A stretch of DNA of 64,000 nt from Betaproteobacteria bacterium Ga0077532 (GCA_001464895.1 LNEE01000037.1:123653-187652); one strand, 5' to 3'; counted from the first letter of the stretch, positions 30,761 to 38,975 are shown. Program-made: numbers and translations. The notes: a model not told the origin generated them from the letters alone.

Positions 30761-31603
30761 CTACGACACCCGGCGAACCGGATTCCTCAGGACCCCCATT
30801 CCATCGATTCGGCACTCGGCCAGATCACCGTCCGAGATCACCACCGCGCCCGGCGTTCCCGTGGAGATGATGTCCCCCGGAAACAGTGTCATCACGTGCG
30901 AGTGGAACGACACCAGGTGCGCCGGCGGGAACTGCATGTTCCCCACGAGATTGTCCCGATGGAGCGCCCCGTTGTTCCAGGTTCCGACCCGCAAGGCGAG
31001 GACATCGGGCACCTCGTCCGTGGTCACCAGTTCGGGACCGAACGAGAAGAACGTATCGAAATTCTTGGACCGGGTGAGATAGCGCGGATTGCGCTGCAGG
31101 ATGTCCTCGGCAGTCATGTCGAGGATGAGACAGTAGCCGGCCACGTACGAAAGCGCATCGGCCTCGCTCACTCGCCGGCAGGGCTTGCCGATGATGACGC
31201 CCAGTTCAGCCTCTGCCGTCACCCGCTGGGACTCGGGGGGGAGTTCGATGACGTCGCCCGGGCCGATGATCGTCTGATCGCCCTTGATGAAGGACGCCGG
31301 CTCATCGGGATAGATCGCTTCGAGATCCTTCGCGTGGTCACGATAGTTGAGGCCGATGCCCCAGATCTTTCGAGGATGTCGATACAACGGGCCGAACGTC
31401 ATCGTGCCCGGGTCGCGGTATCGCCCGCACGCCACGGCGTCTGCATGCAACGCGGGGGACAGTCCGGCGACGATCAGCTGAAAGAGGTCTTCCGGCCAAG
31501 CGCGCCCCAGGCACGCATTGATGTCGCTGACCAGCACCACGCCCAGCGGCGCCACCACAGCGGCCTGCTCCCGGCCCGCGTGAACCACCGTCGCGAATCG
31601 CAT
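30761..31603 (-). CDS. fumarylacetoacetate hydrolase (FAH) family protein
   Basis: 280-residue FAH-fold enzyme. Signature segments are KIWGIGLNYRDHAKDL, the metal ligands in VTAEAELGVIIGKPCRRV (two acidic residues) and GYCLILDMTAEDILQRNPRYLTRSKNFDTFFSFGPEL, then ISTGTPGAVV. Family reactions include acylpyruvate and fumarylpyruvate hydrolysis and oxaloacetate decarboxylation; the substrate here is undetermined. It is the last chromosomal gene before attL. The 264 bp between its start and attL contain no gene I can support. Confidence 0.9.
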   Translation of the reverse strand: MRFATVVHAGREQAAVVAPLGVVLVSDINACLGRAWPEDLFQLIVAGLSPALHADAVACGRYRDPGTMTFGPLYRHPRKIWGIGLNYRDHAKDLEAIYPDEPASFIKGDQTIIGPGDVIELPPESQRVTAEAELGVIIGKPCRRVSEADALSYVAGYCLILDMTAEDILQRNPRYLTRSKNFDTFFSFGPELVTTDEVPDVLALRVGTWNNGALHRDNLVGNMQFPPAHLVSFHSHVMTLFPGDIISTGTPGAVVISDGDLAECRIDGMGVLRNPVRRVS

Positions 31604-31867
31604 ACGCCCCCCTGCACCGTTCTCGTGTCGAAGGCGCGGATTATAGAGACCGTCGTTGCGCGGCGGTCGCGATTCGGGGGGGCATGCGCGGGGTCAGGTG
31701 CCCACTTCGCAAAGCATACGCACGGCTGCCCGCGGATACCGAAGGACTGAAGAGCGTGCTTTGTGAAAACGAAGCCGCGGAGCCGACAACGAGAGCGCCC
31801 GGGAGACGGGCTGACGGCCGAATACGGTGCCGACATCGTTCGAGCGAACTGCGCGGCACCTGGCGTG

Positions 31868-31916
31868 TTTGGTAGGCCGTGTAGGATTTGAACCTACGAC
31901 CAATGGATTAAGAGTC
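31868..31916. repeat. attL: 49-bp direct repeat, duplicate of tRNA-Lys 3' part
   Basis: Identical to 44518-44566 from TTTGGTAGGCCG through GGATTAAGAGTC, diverging at the next base on each side. It equals the CCA end, acceptor 3' strand, T arm and anticodon region of tRNA-Lys(CUU) in minus orientation. It lacks the 5' half and is not a functional tRNA. Confidence 0.95.
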
Positions 31917-31991
31917 ACCTATTCCATGGTTCCGGGGAATTCAGGCAAGGTCGATCCTCGGGAAACATATCGTTTACAGTCAGCAACTTAC

Positions 31992-32021
31992 TTGATTTCT
32001 TTGTTCAACGAGTGCCTAATT
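31992..32021 (+). promoter_or_regulatory. possible integrase promoter
   Basis: TTGATT (31992-31997) and CTAATT (32016-32021) are spaced 18 bp apart in an AT-rich stretch that contrasts with its surroundings, upstream of the first recombinase gene. This is the only promoter-like sequence between attL and that gene. Confidence 0.4.
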
Positions 32022-32044
32022 GATTTGGTGACATTCGGATCAAC

Positions 32045-32066
32045 AACGGGCACAGAACGGGCACGG
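32045..32066. repeat. 22-bp repeat near attL, probable recombinase arm-type site
   Basis: AACGGGCACAGAACGGGCAC plus GG, a sequence that itself contains ACGGGCAC twice at an 11-bp period. The same 22 bases recur at 44444-44465 near attR in the same orientation. It ends 8 bp before the first recombinase start, so recombinase binding here could also repress its own gene. Confidence 0.75.
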
Positions 32067-32074
32067 AGAACAGG

Positions 32075-33511
32075 ATGACGGCTGAACGCACGAAACTGAC
32101 GGACGCAGAAATCAAGGGTGCGAAGCCCGGCCGCTGGCTGAGCGACGCCGATAATGGCCGAGGGCAGGGGGTGCTCTCCCTGCGGGTTACGCCGAATGGG
32201 ACCAAGCGGTTCTACTTCCGCTACACCGCGCCGGACGGGTCGCGGGTGCGCCTCCCGATTGGCGTCTACAACCAAGTCGGCCGATGGGGCAACGACACCA
32301 CGGATTCACCGCTGACTCTTGCGAAAGCACGGCTAGTGGTGACCGCACTTCGATCAGAACACCAGCGGCCGGAGTCCCGCGACATCCGCGCCTTCCGGCA
32401 GGCGCAGGAGGACGCGAAGCGGGAGGCAGAGGCCGAGGCCGCGCGTGCCAAGGAAGAGGAGGCCGCACGCCTCACCCGTGAACGCGAGGCCGCCGAGAAG
32501 TACACGCTCCGCAAGCTACTGGAGGCGTACGTGGCCCACCTGAAGAGCGCCGGGAAGGTGTCGGCAGACAACGCCGCCGGGATCTTCGGGCGCAACGTCT
32601 ATCGAGACTTCCCGGACCTCGCCGCGCGGCCTGCCTCCAGCATCACGGCCAAGGAAGTCGTCGCGATGCTCCGCAAGCTCACGGAGCAGGGCAAGGGCAG
32701 GACAGCCGCGAAGCTCCGCAGCTACTTGCACGCGGCCTACGCGCTCACGCTGCGCGCCGAGCTGGACCCGGACGCTCCGGCGGATCTCGTCCGGTTCAAC
32801 CTCACGGCCAACCCCGTCGCGCCGACCGGCACGCTGGCGCGGTACAACCAAGCGCGGGACCGGACCTTGACCGAGGCCGAACTCCGCGCCTACTGGACCG
32901 CGGCACTCACACTGCCGGAAGTGATCTCGTCCGCCCTTCGTCTGGCGCTGCTGCTGGGCGGACAGCGGCCGGCGCAGTTGCTCCGCGTGGAAGTCTCCGA
33001 TGTCGACCTCGATGCCCGCACGATCACACTGCGGGACGGCAAGGGCGCACGGAAGCAGCCGAGGATCCATGTGCTGCCGCTGGCAGCCGATGCGCACGCC
33101 ATCGTGTCCGCCTTGGTCACGCGCGCCGCCGCTCTGCAAAGCTCGCTGCTCTTCACCCTCCACGGCAAGCGCGGTGCCGTCGTCGAAACGCTGTCGAGTG
33201 CGGTGCATGGGATCTCGGTCGGCATGCTCGAAGCGAAGACAGCCGCCGCGCCGTTCCAGATGCGCGACATCCGCCGGACGTGCGAGACGATGCTTGCCGC
33301 GATGGGCATCTCGTCCGACATCCGGGCGCAGATCCAGAGTCACGGACTCGGGGGCATTCAGGCGAAGCACTACGACCGGCACAGCTACGCCACCGAGAAG
33401 GCGAACGTGCTTGCGGCATGGGAGGAACGGCTGCGCGCCATCGTGAAGAACGAGAAGCCGAAGGCCGCGAACGTCGTGCCGCTACGCCAAGAAGCCGAAC
33501 AGGTGGCGTGA
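32075..33511 (+). CDS. int: tyrosine integrase, P4/DUF4102 type
   Basis: 478 residues. The N-terminal arm-DNA-binding domain (DUF4102-like: KLTDAEIKGAKPGRWLSDADNG, then LRVTPNGTKRFYFRYTAPDG) is followed by a charged coiled linker (about 110-150), a SAM-like core-binding domain, and the catalytic domain. Catalytic residues: Arg in LLGGQRPAQLLRVEV (about 297), the second Arg in MRDIRRTCETML, His in QSHGLGG and the Tyr nucleophile in HYDRHSY. The His of the HxxR box is replaced by Arg, a variant I believe occurs in this subfamily. It probably drives integration at the tRNA-Lys site. The stop overlaps the next gene (TGATG). Confidence 0.92.
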   Translation: MTAERTKLTDAEIKGAKPGRWLSDADNGRGQGVLSLRVTPNGTKRFYFRYTAPDGSRVRLPIGVYNQVGRWGNDTTDSPLTLAKARLVVTALRSEHQRPESRDIRAFRQAQEDAKREAEAEAARAKEEEAARLTREREAAEKYTLRKLLEAYVAHLKSAGKVSADNAAGIFGRNVYRDFPDLAARPASSITAKEVVAMLRKLTEQGKGRTAAKLRSYLHAAYALTLRAELDPDAPADLVRFNLTANPVAPTGTLARYNQARDRTLTEAELRAYWTAALTLPEVISSALRLALLLGGQRPAQLLRVEVSDVDLDARTITLRDGKGARKQPRIHVLPLAADAHAIVSALVTRAAALQSSLLFTLHGKRGAVVETLSSAVHGISVGMLEAKTAAAPFQMRDIRRTCETMLAAMGISSDIRAQIQSHGLGGIQAKHYDRHSYATEKANVLAAWEERLRAIVKNEKPKAANVVPLRQEAEQVA

Positions 33512-34446
33512 TGGAACCCCACGCCGACACCTTCCGCGCCGTCGCCCTCGACTGGATCGAGGCGAGCCGACACCAATGGTCCACGACGCACGCCGCGAAG
33601 ATCCTTCAACGGCTGGAGCGCGATGCGTTCCCGGCGATCGGTGCAACGCCCCTGCGAGACATCGACGCCGAGGCGCTTCGGGCCACGGTCGCAGCGATCG
33701 AGGCGCGCGGAGCGTCTGACCTGTCGCGCAGGGTCGTGCAGATGGCGGCGCAGGTGTTCCGGCATGGCATCGCGACGGGCCGATGCGATCAGGATCCGAC
33801 CCGACACCTTACCCGCGGACGAGGCGCGCAGCCGGCAGCCCGGCACGCGCACGTGAGCACCGAAGACTTCCCCGCCTTGCTGCTCGCCATCGCACGCTAC
33901 GACCGCACGGGCGAGCGGACCACGGGCCTTGCCCTGCAGCTGCTCGCGCACACTCTCTCGCCGGTGACGGACATGCTCGGCGCGACGTGGGACGAGTTCG
34001 ACATCCCCGCCGCCCTCTGGACCATCCCCGCTTCCCGCGCCGTGTCTCACCAGGCCCACCGCGTCCCGCTGGCACCCGAGGTTCTCGCGATCCTCGCGGA
34101 ACTGCGCGACCTGAGCATCGGCAGCCCTTTCGTCGTGGCGGGCAGACTCGGCGCCCCGCTCGTCCACAACACGCTGCTCTTCGCACTTCGGCGCATCGGG
34201 TACGGCGGGCGGATGACCCTTACAGGCTTTCGAACCATCGCCGGCACCCTGCTCGCGGCGGATGGCTTCCCGGCGGACCTCGTGGCGCTCCAGATGGCGA
34301 AGCATCCCCGGAAGGCGGAGCCCGGCAGCGTGGACCCGTCTGCGCGCCTCGCTGAGCGCGTCGAGATGATGCGGCGATGGTCGGCAAAGGTGTCGTCGCT
34401 CACGCGGCAGGCGCACGCCGCAGAGCGGGCGCAGGCGATCCCCTGA
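33511..34446 (+). CDS. degenerate tyrosine recombinase-like protein (probably catalytically inactive)
   Basis: 311 residues with the same fold plan as a tyrosine integrase: core-binding domain (VALDWIEASRHQWSTTHAAKILQRLERDAFPAIG) and a catalytic-like domain (LGATWDEFDIPAALWTIPASR, then HRVPLAPEVLAIL). Where active enzymes have TGxRPGE it reads THTLSPVTD (no Arg I), HGFR becomes TGFR, and no Tyr is found in the terminal segment VDPSARLAERVEMMRRW. It therefore probably binds DNA or the first integrase without cutting. The ATG at 33511 overlaps the integrase stop (TGATG), so the two proteins are likely made in fixed ratio. Confidence 0.82.
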   Translation: MEPHADTFRAVALDWIEASRHQWSTTHAAKILQRLERDAFPAIGATPLRDIDAEALRATVAAIEARGASDLSRRVVQMAAQVFRHGIATGRCDQDPTRHLTRGRGAQPAARHAHVSTEDFPALLLAIARYDRTGERTTGLALQLLAHTLSPVTDMLGATWDEFDIPAALWTIPASRAVSHQAHRVPLAPEVLAILAELRDLSIGSPFVVAGRLGAPLVHNTLLFALRRIGYGGRMTLTGFRTIAGTLLAADGFPADLVALQMAKHPRKAEPGSVDPSARLAERVEMMRRWSAKVSSLTRQAHAAERAQAIP

Positions 34447-34566
34447 GGGGGCGGCGCGACAGATTGCAGGACCGCAGCCCGGCGGACCCGGGCAAGAAGC
34501 GGCGGAGCGCAGTGCGTCAACACCGCGCCCGCCTGACCACAACGCCACCTGATGAGAGGTCGCACC

Positions 34567-35043
34567 ATGGCTGAGAAGCATCGTAGCAGGCTGTCCCCGA
34601 GAAACCCGCACGGCTGCCGCCGCGCACCGATCCACTGCCGCGGGCGCGTTCGCGATCCCCTGCCGCCCGGGCTGTCGCAATCCATCGGGGCGGCCTTCGG
34701 TGTCGGGATCGCTCCGGGGGCGCCGCTCCCTCGCGCGACCGTCAATCACATCGTCGGCACACTGGCGACGCCATCCACGACACGGTGCGCGCTCGGCCTG
34801 CTGACGGACCCCGACAGCGTGCGCGCAGACATCGCCCGATCGGCCGGCGCCGCCCTCACCTTCGCGGCCTTGCTCGAAGACATCGCGGAAGGCATCGCGG
34901 AGCACGCCGCCGCCGTGCGTACGCTCGAACAGGTGCGTGCATGGATCACGGACGAGATCGCCCACCGGGCGGACGGTGCGCGGATCCTCGCCGAGGGTCC
35001 CTCGGTGCGTGTCGTCAACTCCCGCGGGGAGGCCCTGCGATGA
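34567..35043 (+). CDS. hypothetical protein of the recombinase cassette
   Basis: 158 residues, family not recognised. The N-terminus is basic (AEKHRSRLSPRNPHGCRR). The C-terminal half is Ala-rich and helical (RADIARSAGAALTFAALLEDIAEGIAEHAAAVRTLEQVRAWITDEIAHR). The ATG at 34567 was preferred to one 15 bp upstream because AGAGGT precedes it with good spacing. It starts 120 bp after the degenerate recombinase and its stop overlaps the next gene (ATGA), placing it in the recombinase operon. Confidence 0.65.
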   Translation: MAEKHRSRLSPRNPHGCRRAPIHCRGRVRDPLPPGLSQSIGAAFGVGIAPGAPLPRATVNHIVGTLATPSTTRCALGLLTDPDSVRADIARSAGAALTFAALLEDIAEGIAEHAAAVRTLEQVRAWITDEIAHRADGARILAEGPSVRVVNSRGEALR

Positions 35044-35333
35044 GCGACACCATCCACGACGTTCTCGACGCTGCAGAGGCAGGCGCCCTGCTGCGCCTCG
35101 ACCCGGCCGCCGTCGTCGCATGCTGCGAGGCAGGCGAGCTGCCGGGGCGGAAGCTCGCGGGCACATGGCGCCTATCGCGCGGGGCCGTCCTCGCGTACCT
35201 CGCGGGCGATGGCCAGGCCACGGCGCCGGCCACCCCAGAGCCGGCACCCGTGCCCACCATCGACCCGAAGGCGTTCGAAGCATCGCTGCGGGCGCGTCTG
35301 CAGGCGGTCGTGACACAGGAACGCACCCGATGA
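35040..35333 (+). CDS. small excisionase-like HTH protein
   Basis: 97 residues. Residues about 8-48 form a MerR/HTH_17-type DNA-binding fold (LDAAEAGALLRLDPAAVVACCEAGELPGRKLAGTWRLSRGAVLAYL), as in excisionases and AlpA-like adaptors. A Pro-rich linker and a helical tail follow. It overlaps genes on both sides by four bases (ATGA), lying between two recombinase genes. A role as recombination directionality factor is inferred from fold and position. Confidence 0.75.
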   Translation: MSDTIHDVLDAAEAGALLRLDPAAVVACCEAGELPGRKLAGTWRLSRGAVLAYLAGDGQATAPATPEPAPVPTIDPKAFEASLRARLQAVVTQERTR

Positions 35334-36274
35334 GCGCCACCCCTGCACGGACCACCGTGGCGCGCTTCTGGGAGGATGCTGCACAGGCGTATCTCGACCG
35401 GTGCGACGCCGACGAAAAGCGCGACATGCGGAGCATCCTCGATCACCTTCTGTTCTTCGGCGAGCACTTCGGCGGGCGCCTGCTATCGGAAATCACGGAC
35501 GCGGACATTGCCGACGCCATCGACGCCAAACGCACGCAGGGCCGCGAAGTGAAAGCCACGGGCGGAGGCACGCGCCGCCGGCCCGTCGCGACGTGCACCC
35601 TGAATCGCTACTACGCGACGTTCGCCGCGGTCATGAACAACGCGCGCCTTCGTGGCTGGGTGAACCGCGTTCCCTACTGGCGCAAGTTCCGGGAGAAGGG
35701 CCGCGTCGAATGGCTCACGCACGAGGAATGGCGCGCGGTGTACCAGCACCTGCCCCAGCACCTGAAGCCGCTTGCGGAGTTCGCAGTGATGACGGGCCTT
35801 CGGCAATCGAACGTGACGCATCTTCGATGGGCATGGGTCGACATGGACAATCGGCAGGTGGTCGTTCCTTCGGTCGCCTCGAAGTCAGGGCGGGCGATGA
35901 CGATCCCGATGAACGATCGCGCGCTCGAGATCCTGCGCAGCCGCTGGGAGCGCCGGACGCCGGACGATGAGTTCGTGTTCCCCCATCGGGGAAAGCCGAT
36001 AGTCGACCCGGCGCAGCAGGCATGGAAGCAGGCGCTCTCCCGCGCCGGCCTGCCGCCGCTTCGTTGGCACTGCCTGCGGCACTCGTGGGCCTCGTGGCAC
36101 GCGCAGGCGGGCACGCCGCCGCAGGTGCTGCAACGCCTCGGGGGCTGGCAACAGCTCACGATGGTGGAGCGGTACAGCCATCTGCAGCCGTCCTTCGTCG
36201 CCGAGTTCGCGAACGCGATCCTTCCGAAGACCGCGACCGAACCCGCTGCACCGATCGCACATGCTCTGACCTGA
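35330..36274 (+). CDS. tyrosine recombinase/integrase (XerD-like)
   Basis: 314 residues, with catalytic residues all present: Arg in TGLRQSNVTHLRW, Lys in ASKSGRAMTIPM, HCLRHSWASW (HxxR), Trp in the LGGW box (a common replacement for the third His) and the Tyr nucleophile in MVERYSHL. The core-binding domain is N-terminal (AYLDRCDADEKRDMRSILDHLLFFGEHFGG). The start is the ATG at 35330 overlapping the previous stop (ATGA). It is the third tyrosine-recombinase-like gene in this cassette and only distantly similar to the first. Confidence 0.9.
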   Translation: MSATPARTTVARFWEDAAQAYLDRCDADEKRDMRSILDHLLFFGEHFGGRLLSEITDADIADAIDAKRTQGREVKATGGGTRRRPVATCTLNRYYATFAAVMNNARLRGWVNRVPYWRKFREKGRVEWLTHEEWRAVYQHLPQHLKPLAEFAVMTGLRQSNVTHLRWAWVDMDNRQVVVPSVASKSGRAMTIPMNDRALEILRSRWERRTPDDEFVFPHRGKPIVDPAQQAWKQALSRAGLPPLRWHCLRHSWASWHAQAGTPPQVLQRLGGWQQLTMVERYSHLQPSFVAEFANAILPKTATEPAAPIAHALT

Positions 36275-36371
36275 ACTCGTTTCGCTGCGCCTAGGTCGGC
36301 CAACCGAAAACCGGGACACCCTGCCCGGCTGGCGCAGCGTCCTTCCTCCAGGGTCGCGACAGGGTGCGCGC

Positions 36372-36968
36372 ATGGCGAAAAAGACGAAGAAAATCGAGAG
36401 TCACGGTGCATCTGCCCTTGAGGCAGCATGGCATCCGGGCGGGATCGAGCAACTGAAAGTCAGGGCCTCACCAGAGGACGAGGCTAGGCCGAAGAAGAAG
36501 ACGCTATCGGACAGTCGCCGTCCGACGCTCCCACGGCCCGCAAAGGACCCAACGACCGCGGACGGAATCACCCTCGTGTTCGAGTTCTGCAACGCCATCG
36601 AACAAGGGCGCACACCTAGGCGCGCGCTCCTCGAAGAGCTGGCGAATCGGCTCCGGGAGACACTCGGTCCGCAAGGCATCTCGGCCGACGGTGCCTTGAG
36701 ATTGCCCAAGCGCGGACGAGGCCGCCCACCCAAGAGTGAGAACCAACAAGCGATCGTCGCGGCGGTCGCGCAACGCGCAGAAGCCGCGCGAAAGGCAAAG
36801 AGCGAAAGCCCCATTGGAGAAGCTCAGGAGGCGGTCGCAGAGGAGCTTGGCTTGGCGGTCGGTACGGTGCGAGACATCTGGGAAGAATGGGCACCGGAGG
36901 ACCGCGACCACCTCGGAGCATTACTCGAAGCGGCAGAGATGGGACTGCGAAAGACACGGAAGGCGTGA
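36372..36968 (+). CDS. hypothetical protein with AT-hook-like motif
   Basis: 198 residues, highly basic at the N-terminus (AKKTKKIES). It carries LPKRGRGRPPKSE at about residues 115-127, a good match to the AT-hook minor-groove motif, and a C-terminal segment AQEAVAEELGLAVGTVRDIWEEW that reads as a helix-turn-helix. It is likely a DNA-binding protein of the element; no family recognised. Confidence 0.6.
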   Translation: MAKKTKKIESHGASALEAAWHPGGIEQLKVRASPEDEARPKKKTLSDSRRPTLPRPAKDPTTADGITLVFEFCNAIEQGRTPRRALLEELANRLRETLGPQGISADGALRLPKRGRGRPPKSENQQAIVAAVAQRAEAARKAKSESPIGEAQEAVAEELGLAVGTVRDIWEEWAPEDRDHLGALLEAAEMGLRKTRKA

Positions 36969-37057
36969 CGCGGGGAAAATAGCCTGTTTTCCCCGCGTTG
37001 CAAGCACCTTTCAGGATGTGGCCGAATGCCGCCGTGACACAACGCACGGAGGCACAC

Positions 37058-37294
37058 ATGCAGCACGAAACAACGTACGTAACGGCGCTGAGAGCAGGCG
37101 GATTCCTTCGCCTCGCCCAAATCATAGGCGACCGCAAGGCCGAGCCGCCCATCCCGGCCATCATCCCGGTCAGCAGGACAACTTTCCTAGAGGGCGTGAA
37201 ATCCGGGCGATTTCCGAAGCCCGTGAAAATCGGGGGCGGGCGCATCGTCATGTGGCGCGCCTCGGACATCGCCGCACTGATTGACGCGCACTGA
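37058..37294 (+). CDS. AlpA-family phage regulatory protein
   Basis: 78 residues with the AlpA/HTH_17 pattern: FLRLAQIIGDRKAEPPIPAIIPVSRTTFLEGVKSGRFPKPVKIGGGRIVMWRASDIAALIDAH. AlpA-like proteins activate integrase or excision in P4-type elements and satellites. GGAGG precedes the ATG at 37058. Upstream in-frame codons to 36998 lack a ribosome-binding site. The insertion KAEPPIPAI between the first helix and the turn is longer than usual. Confidence 0.85.
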   Translation: MQHETTYVTALRAGGFLRLAQIIGDRKAEPPIPAIIPVSRTTFLEGVKSGRFPKPVKIGGGRIVMWRASDIAALIDAH

Positions 37295-37306
37295 TCGGGC
37301 GCCGCG

Positions 37307-38026
37307 GTGCATTTCTATACCTTTCATGTCGGCGATCACGCCGCGAAAGCTGCGCACCTGACGCTGTTGGAGGAGGGCGTGTTCCGCCGCCTCCTTGACC
37401 TGTGCTTCACGAGCGATGGCCCGATTCCGCTAGACGTGGGCGAGGCGTGCCGGCTTGTGCGGGCGAGATCGCGGGCCGAGAAGGGTGCAGTGTGTCGGGT
37501 GCTGACTGAACTCTTCAAAAAAACCGACGCTGGCTTTTCTCATCCATCCGCTGAAAGGCAGATCGCGGACTTCCGTTCTCGGTGCGAACAGAATCGGCAA
37601 AGTGCGCTGAAGCGTTGGAAAGCCGCGTCGAGCAGTACCACAAACGATGCCAGCGCATTGCCAGCGCACTGCGTGCGCAGTCCCCCCATTTCCCATCTCC
37701 CATCTCCCATCTCCCATGGGGAGACCCCTTCCGAACCTGACGGTTCGGGCGCGCCTTCCGGCCCGCCGAATCCGGCCGACGTGATCTTCGGCCTCGGGGT
37801 CGGATTGCTGACCAGATCCGGCGTTGCCGACAAGCAAGCCAGGGCCGTTCTCGGCAAGGTCCGCAAGGTCGTGGGGGACGAGAAAGCCGCTGCTCTGGTA
37901 GCCCAAGCCTCTGCCACGGTCCCCGCGCTGACCGACCCGCAAGCCTGGCTCATGGCCGCTGCTCGCGGGGGTGGCGAAACGGAAGCCGAGCGCCGAATGC
38001 GCCTCCGCCGGGAGGCCATGATCTGA
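37307..38026 (+). CDS. YdaU family (DUF1376) phage replication-associated protein
   Basis: 239 residues. The N-terminal DUF1376 domain (HFYTFHVGDHAAKAAHLTLLEEGVFRRLLDLCFTSDGPIPLDVGEACRLVRA) is a winged-helix-like module found in lambdoid and satellite replication proteins. A low-complexity linker (about 105-155) encoded partly by 7-bp tandem repeats follows, then a helical C-terminal domain (VIFGLGVGLLTRSGVADKQARAVLGKVRK). The GTG start at 37307 lies 12 bp after the AlpA gene. It probably helps recruit host replication proteins to the element (inference). Confidence 0.8.
   Translation: MHFYTFHVGDHAAKAAHLTLLEEGVFRRLLDLCFTSDGPIPLDVGEACRLVRARSRAEKGAVCRVLTELFKKTDAGFSHPSAERQIADFRSRCEQNRQSALKRWKAASSSTTNDASALPAHCVRSPPISHLPSPISHGETPSEPDGSGAPSGPPNPADVIFGLGVGLLTRSGVADKQARAVLGKVRKVVGDEKAAALVAQASATVPALTDPQAWLMAAARGGGETEAERRMRLRREAMI
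37685..37718. repeat. 7-bp tandem repeat within the YdaU-like gene
   Basis: CCCATYT repeated about five times, encoding the SPPISHLPSPISHG linker. Because the unit is not a multiple of three, loss or gain of one unit would shift the reading frame. Confidence 0.85.
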
Positions 38027-38045
38027 TGAACCACATGGACGCATC

Positions 38046-38606
38046 ATGAAGAAGACCTTCGATCAAATTGAGGTGTTCGCCCACGTCTCCCAGCTCGAGC
38101 AGACGTTTCAAGAGGGAATCATTCGAGTGCGGCTCCTTCGCTGGAGTCCTTTCGTTTCGCCGAGCGCCGACTTTCGGAAGTGCTCGTGGGTCGCATCGAG
38201 AGGTGACTACGCGTACGGGAAAGGCATATCGATCGATCTCGACGACCTGCGCGCCTTCAGGGGCGCGGTCGACGCAGCGATTGCCGAGGCCGTGGCGTGC
38301 GGGTTTCTCTCTGAGGATGGCGACGGCGCACCGGCGGCTTTCCGCGAGCCTGCAGCGACGCCCAGCCCGGCGCCCGCGAATGCGCGCGGCACGGTGTCCG
38401 ATGTCGAACTTCTGGCCATGGACCGCGCAGGGCTCAAGGGTAAGGACATCGCCGCAGCCACGGGCCTGAGCGGGCCGACGATTTCACGGCGTCTGAAGAA
38501 ATTGCGCGCGACCGCTCCTGAAATTTCACGTGAAATTTCACAAGGGGCGCAGTGCAACGCGAATGAAATCGCCACCGAAGGCGCGACCCATGACCTCCTC
38601 GCCTGA
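38046..38606 (+). CDS. hypothetical phage-type protein with C-terminal HTH
   Basis: 186 residues. The N-terminal part has an alternating beta pattern (QTFQEGIIRVRLLRWSPFVSPSADFRKCSWVAS). The C-terminal segment DVELLAMDRAGLKGKDIAAATGLSGPTISRRLKKLR is a clear helix-turn-helix. The extreme 3' coding region carries the parS-like palindrome at 38519-38540, which is translated as EISREIS. It is 20 bp downstream of the YdaU-like gene. Possibly an autoregulator or replication protein; no family recognised. Confidence 0.6.
   Translation: MKKTFDQIEVFAHVSQLEQTFQEGIIRVRLLRWSPFVSPSADFRKCSWVASRGDYAYGKGISIDLDDLRAFRGAVDAAIAEAVACGFLSEDGDGAPAAFREPAATPSPAPANARGTVSDVELLAMDRAGLKGKDIAAATGLSGPTISRRLKKLRATAPEISREISQGAQCNANEIATEGATHDLLA
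38519..38540. promoter_or_regulatory. 22-bp perfect palindrome with parS-like core
   Basis: TGAAATTTCACGTGAAATTT plus CA is self-complementary over all 22 bases. Its centre TTTCACGTGAAA equals the central 12 bases of the chromosomal parS consensus. It lies in the 3' coding end of an HTH-protein gene and 49 bp before the next start. A related degenerate copy lies at 38976-38998. It is probably an operator or partition-type site for an element protein. Confidence 0.65.
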
Positions 38607-38946
38607 AGCACCGATCGAAGGCCGCTCCGTCCTCACCATCGAGCGGGGCGACGACGGCAAGCTCTCCGCCTCCTGGGCATTCGCGCCTGACGCCACCGTG
38701 GACGAGATCGCATACGCCATCGCCCGGGCCATTACTCGCGCCTCGTTCCAACTGCACTCGACGCCCCTGCGGCTGGCCGAGGCCATCAAGAACCAAGCAC
38801 AGGGCGCGATCTCGGACGATGTGAAGGCGCTCTTCCGAGCCGCCGCGACAGACGAGGAGCGCCACGCCTTCGCAGAGCGGCTCATCGCCATGATGCACAT
38901 GGACGCCCCCGGTCTCTTTGAGTCGCCGCAGCCGGCGCTCCAATGA
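38590..38946 (+). CDS. hypothetical protein
   Basis: 118 residues, overlapping the previous gene by 17 bp. It has a beta-hairpin-like N-terminus (GRSVLTIERGDDGKLSASWAFAPDATVDEIAYAIARAITRASFQL) and a helical rest. GAAGG at suitable spacing supports the ATG at 38590; starts at 38563 or 38530 are possible, the latter within the palindrome. Function unknown. Confidence 0.55.
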   Translation: MTSSPEAPIEGRSVLTIERGDDGKLSASWAFAPDATVDEIAYAIARAITRASFQLHSTPLRLAEAIKNQAQGAISDDVKALFRAAATDEERHAFAERLIAMMHMDAPGLFESPQPALQ

Positions 38947-38975
38947 TTTCACTAGGCGGTTGCATGCAATGCACC

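Noticed and set aside
31868..31916. A second tRNA-Lys gene at attL
   Set aside because: Only the 3' 47 bases of the tRNA are present; the D arm and 5' acceptor strand are missing, so it is an attachment-site duplicate.
37685..37718. A CRISPR array
   Set aside because: The repeats are 7 bp with no spacers and lie within a coding frame; no cas genes are present anywhere in the window.
38530..38589. An N-terminal extension of the gene at 38590 starting within the palindrome
   Set aside because: The GTG at 38530 has no ribosome-binding site, while GAAGG supports the ATG at 38590; kept only as an alternative.
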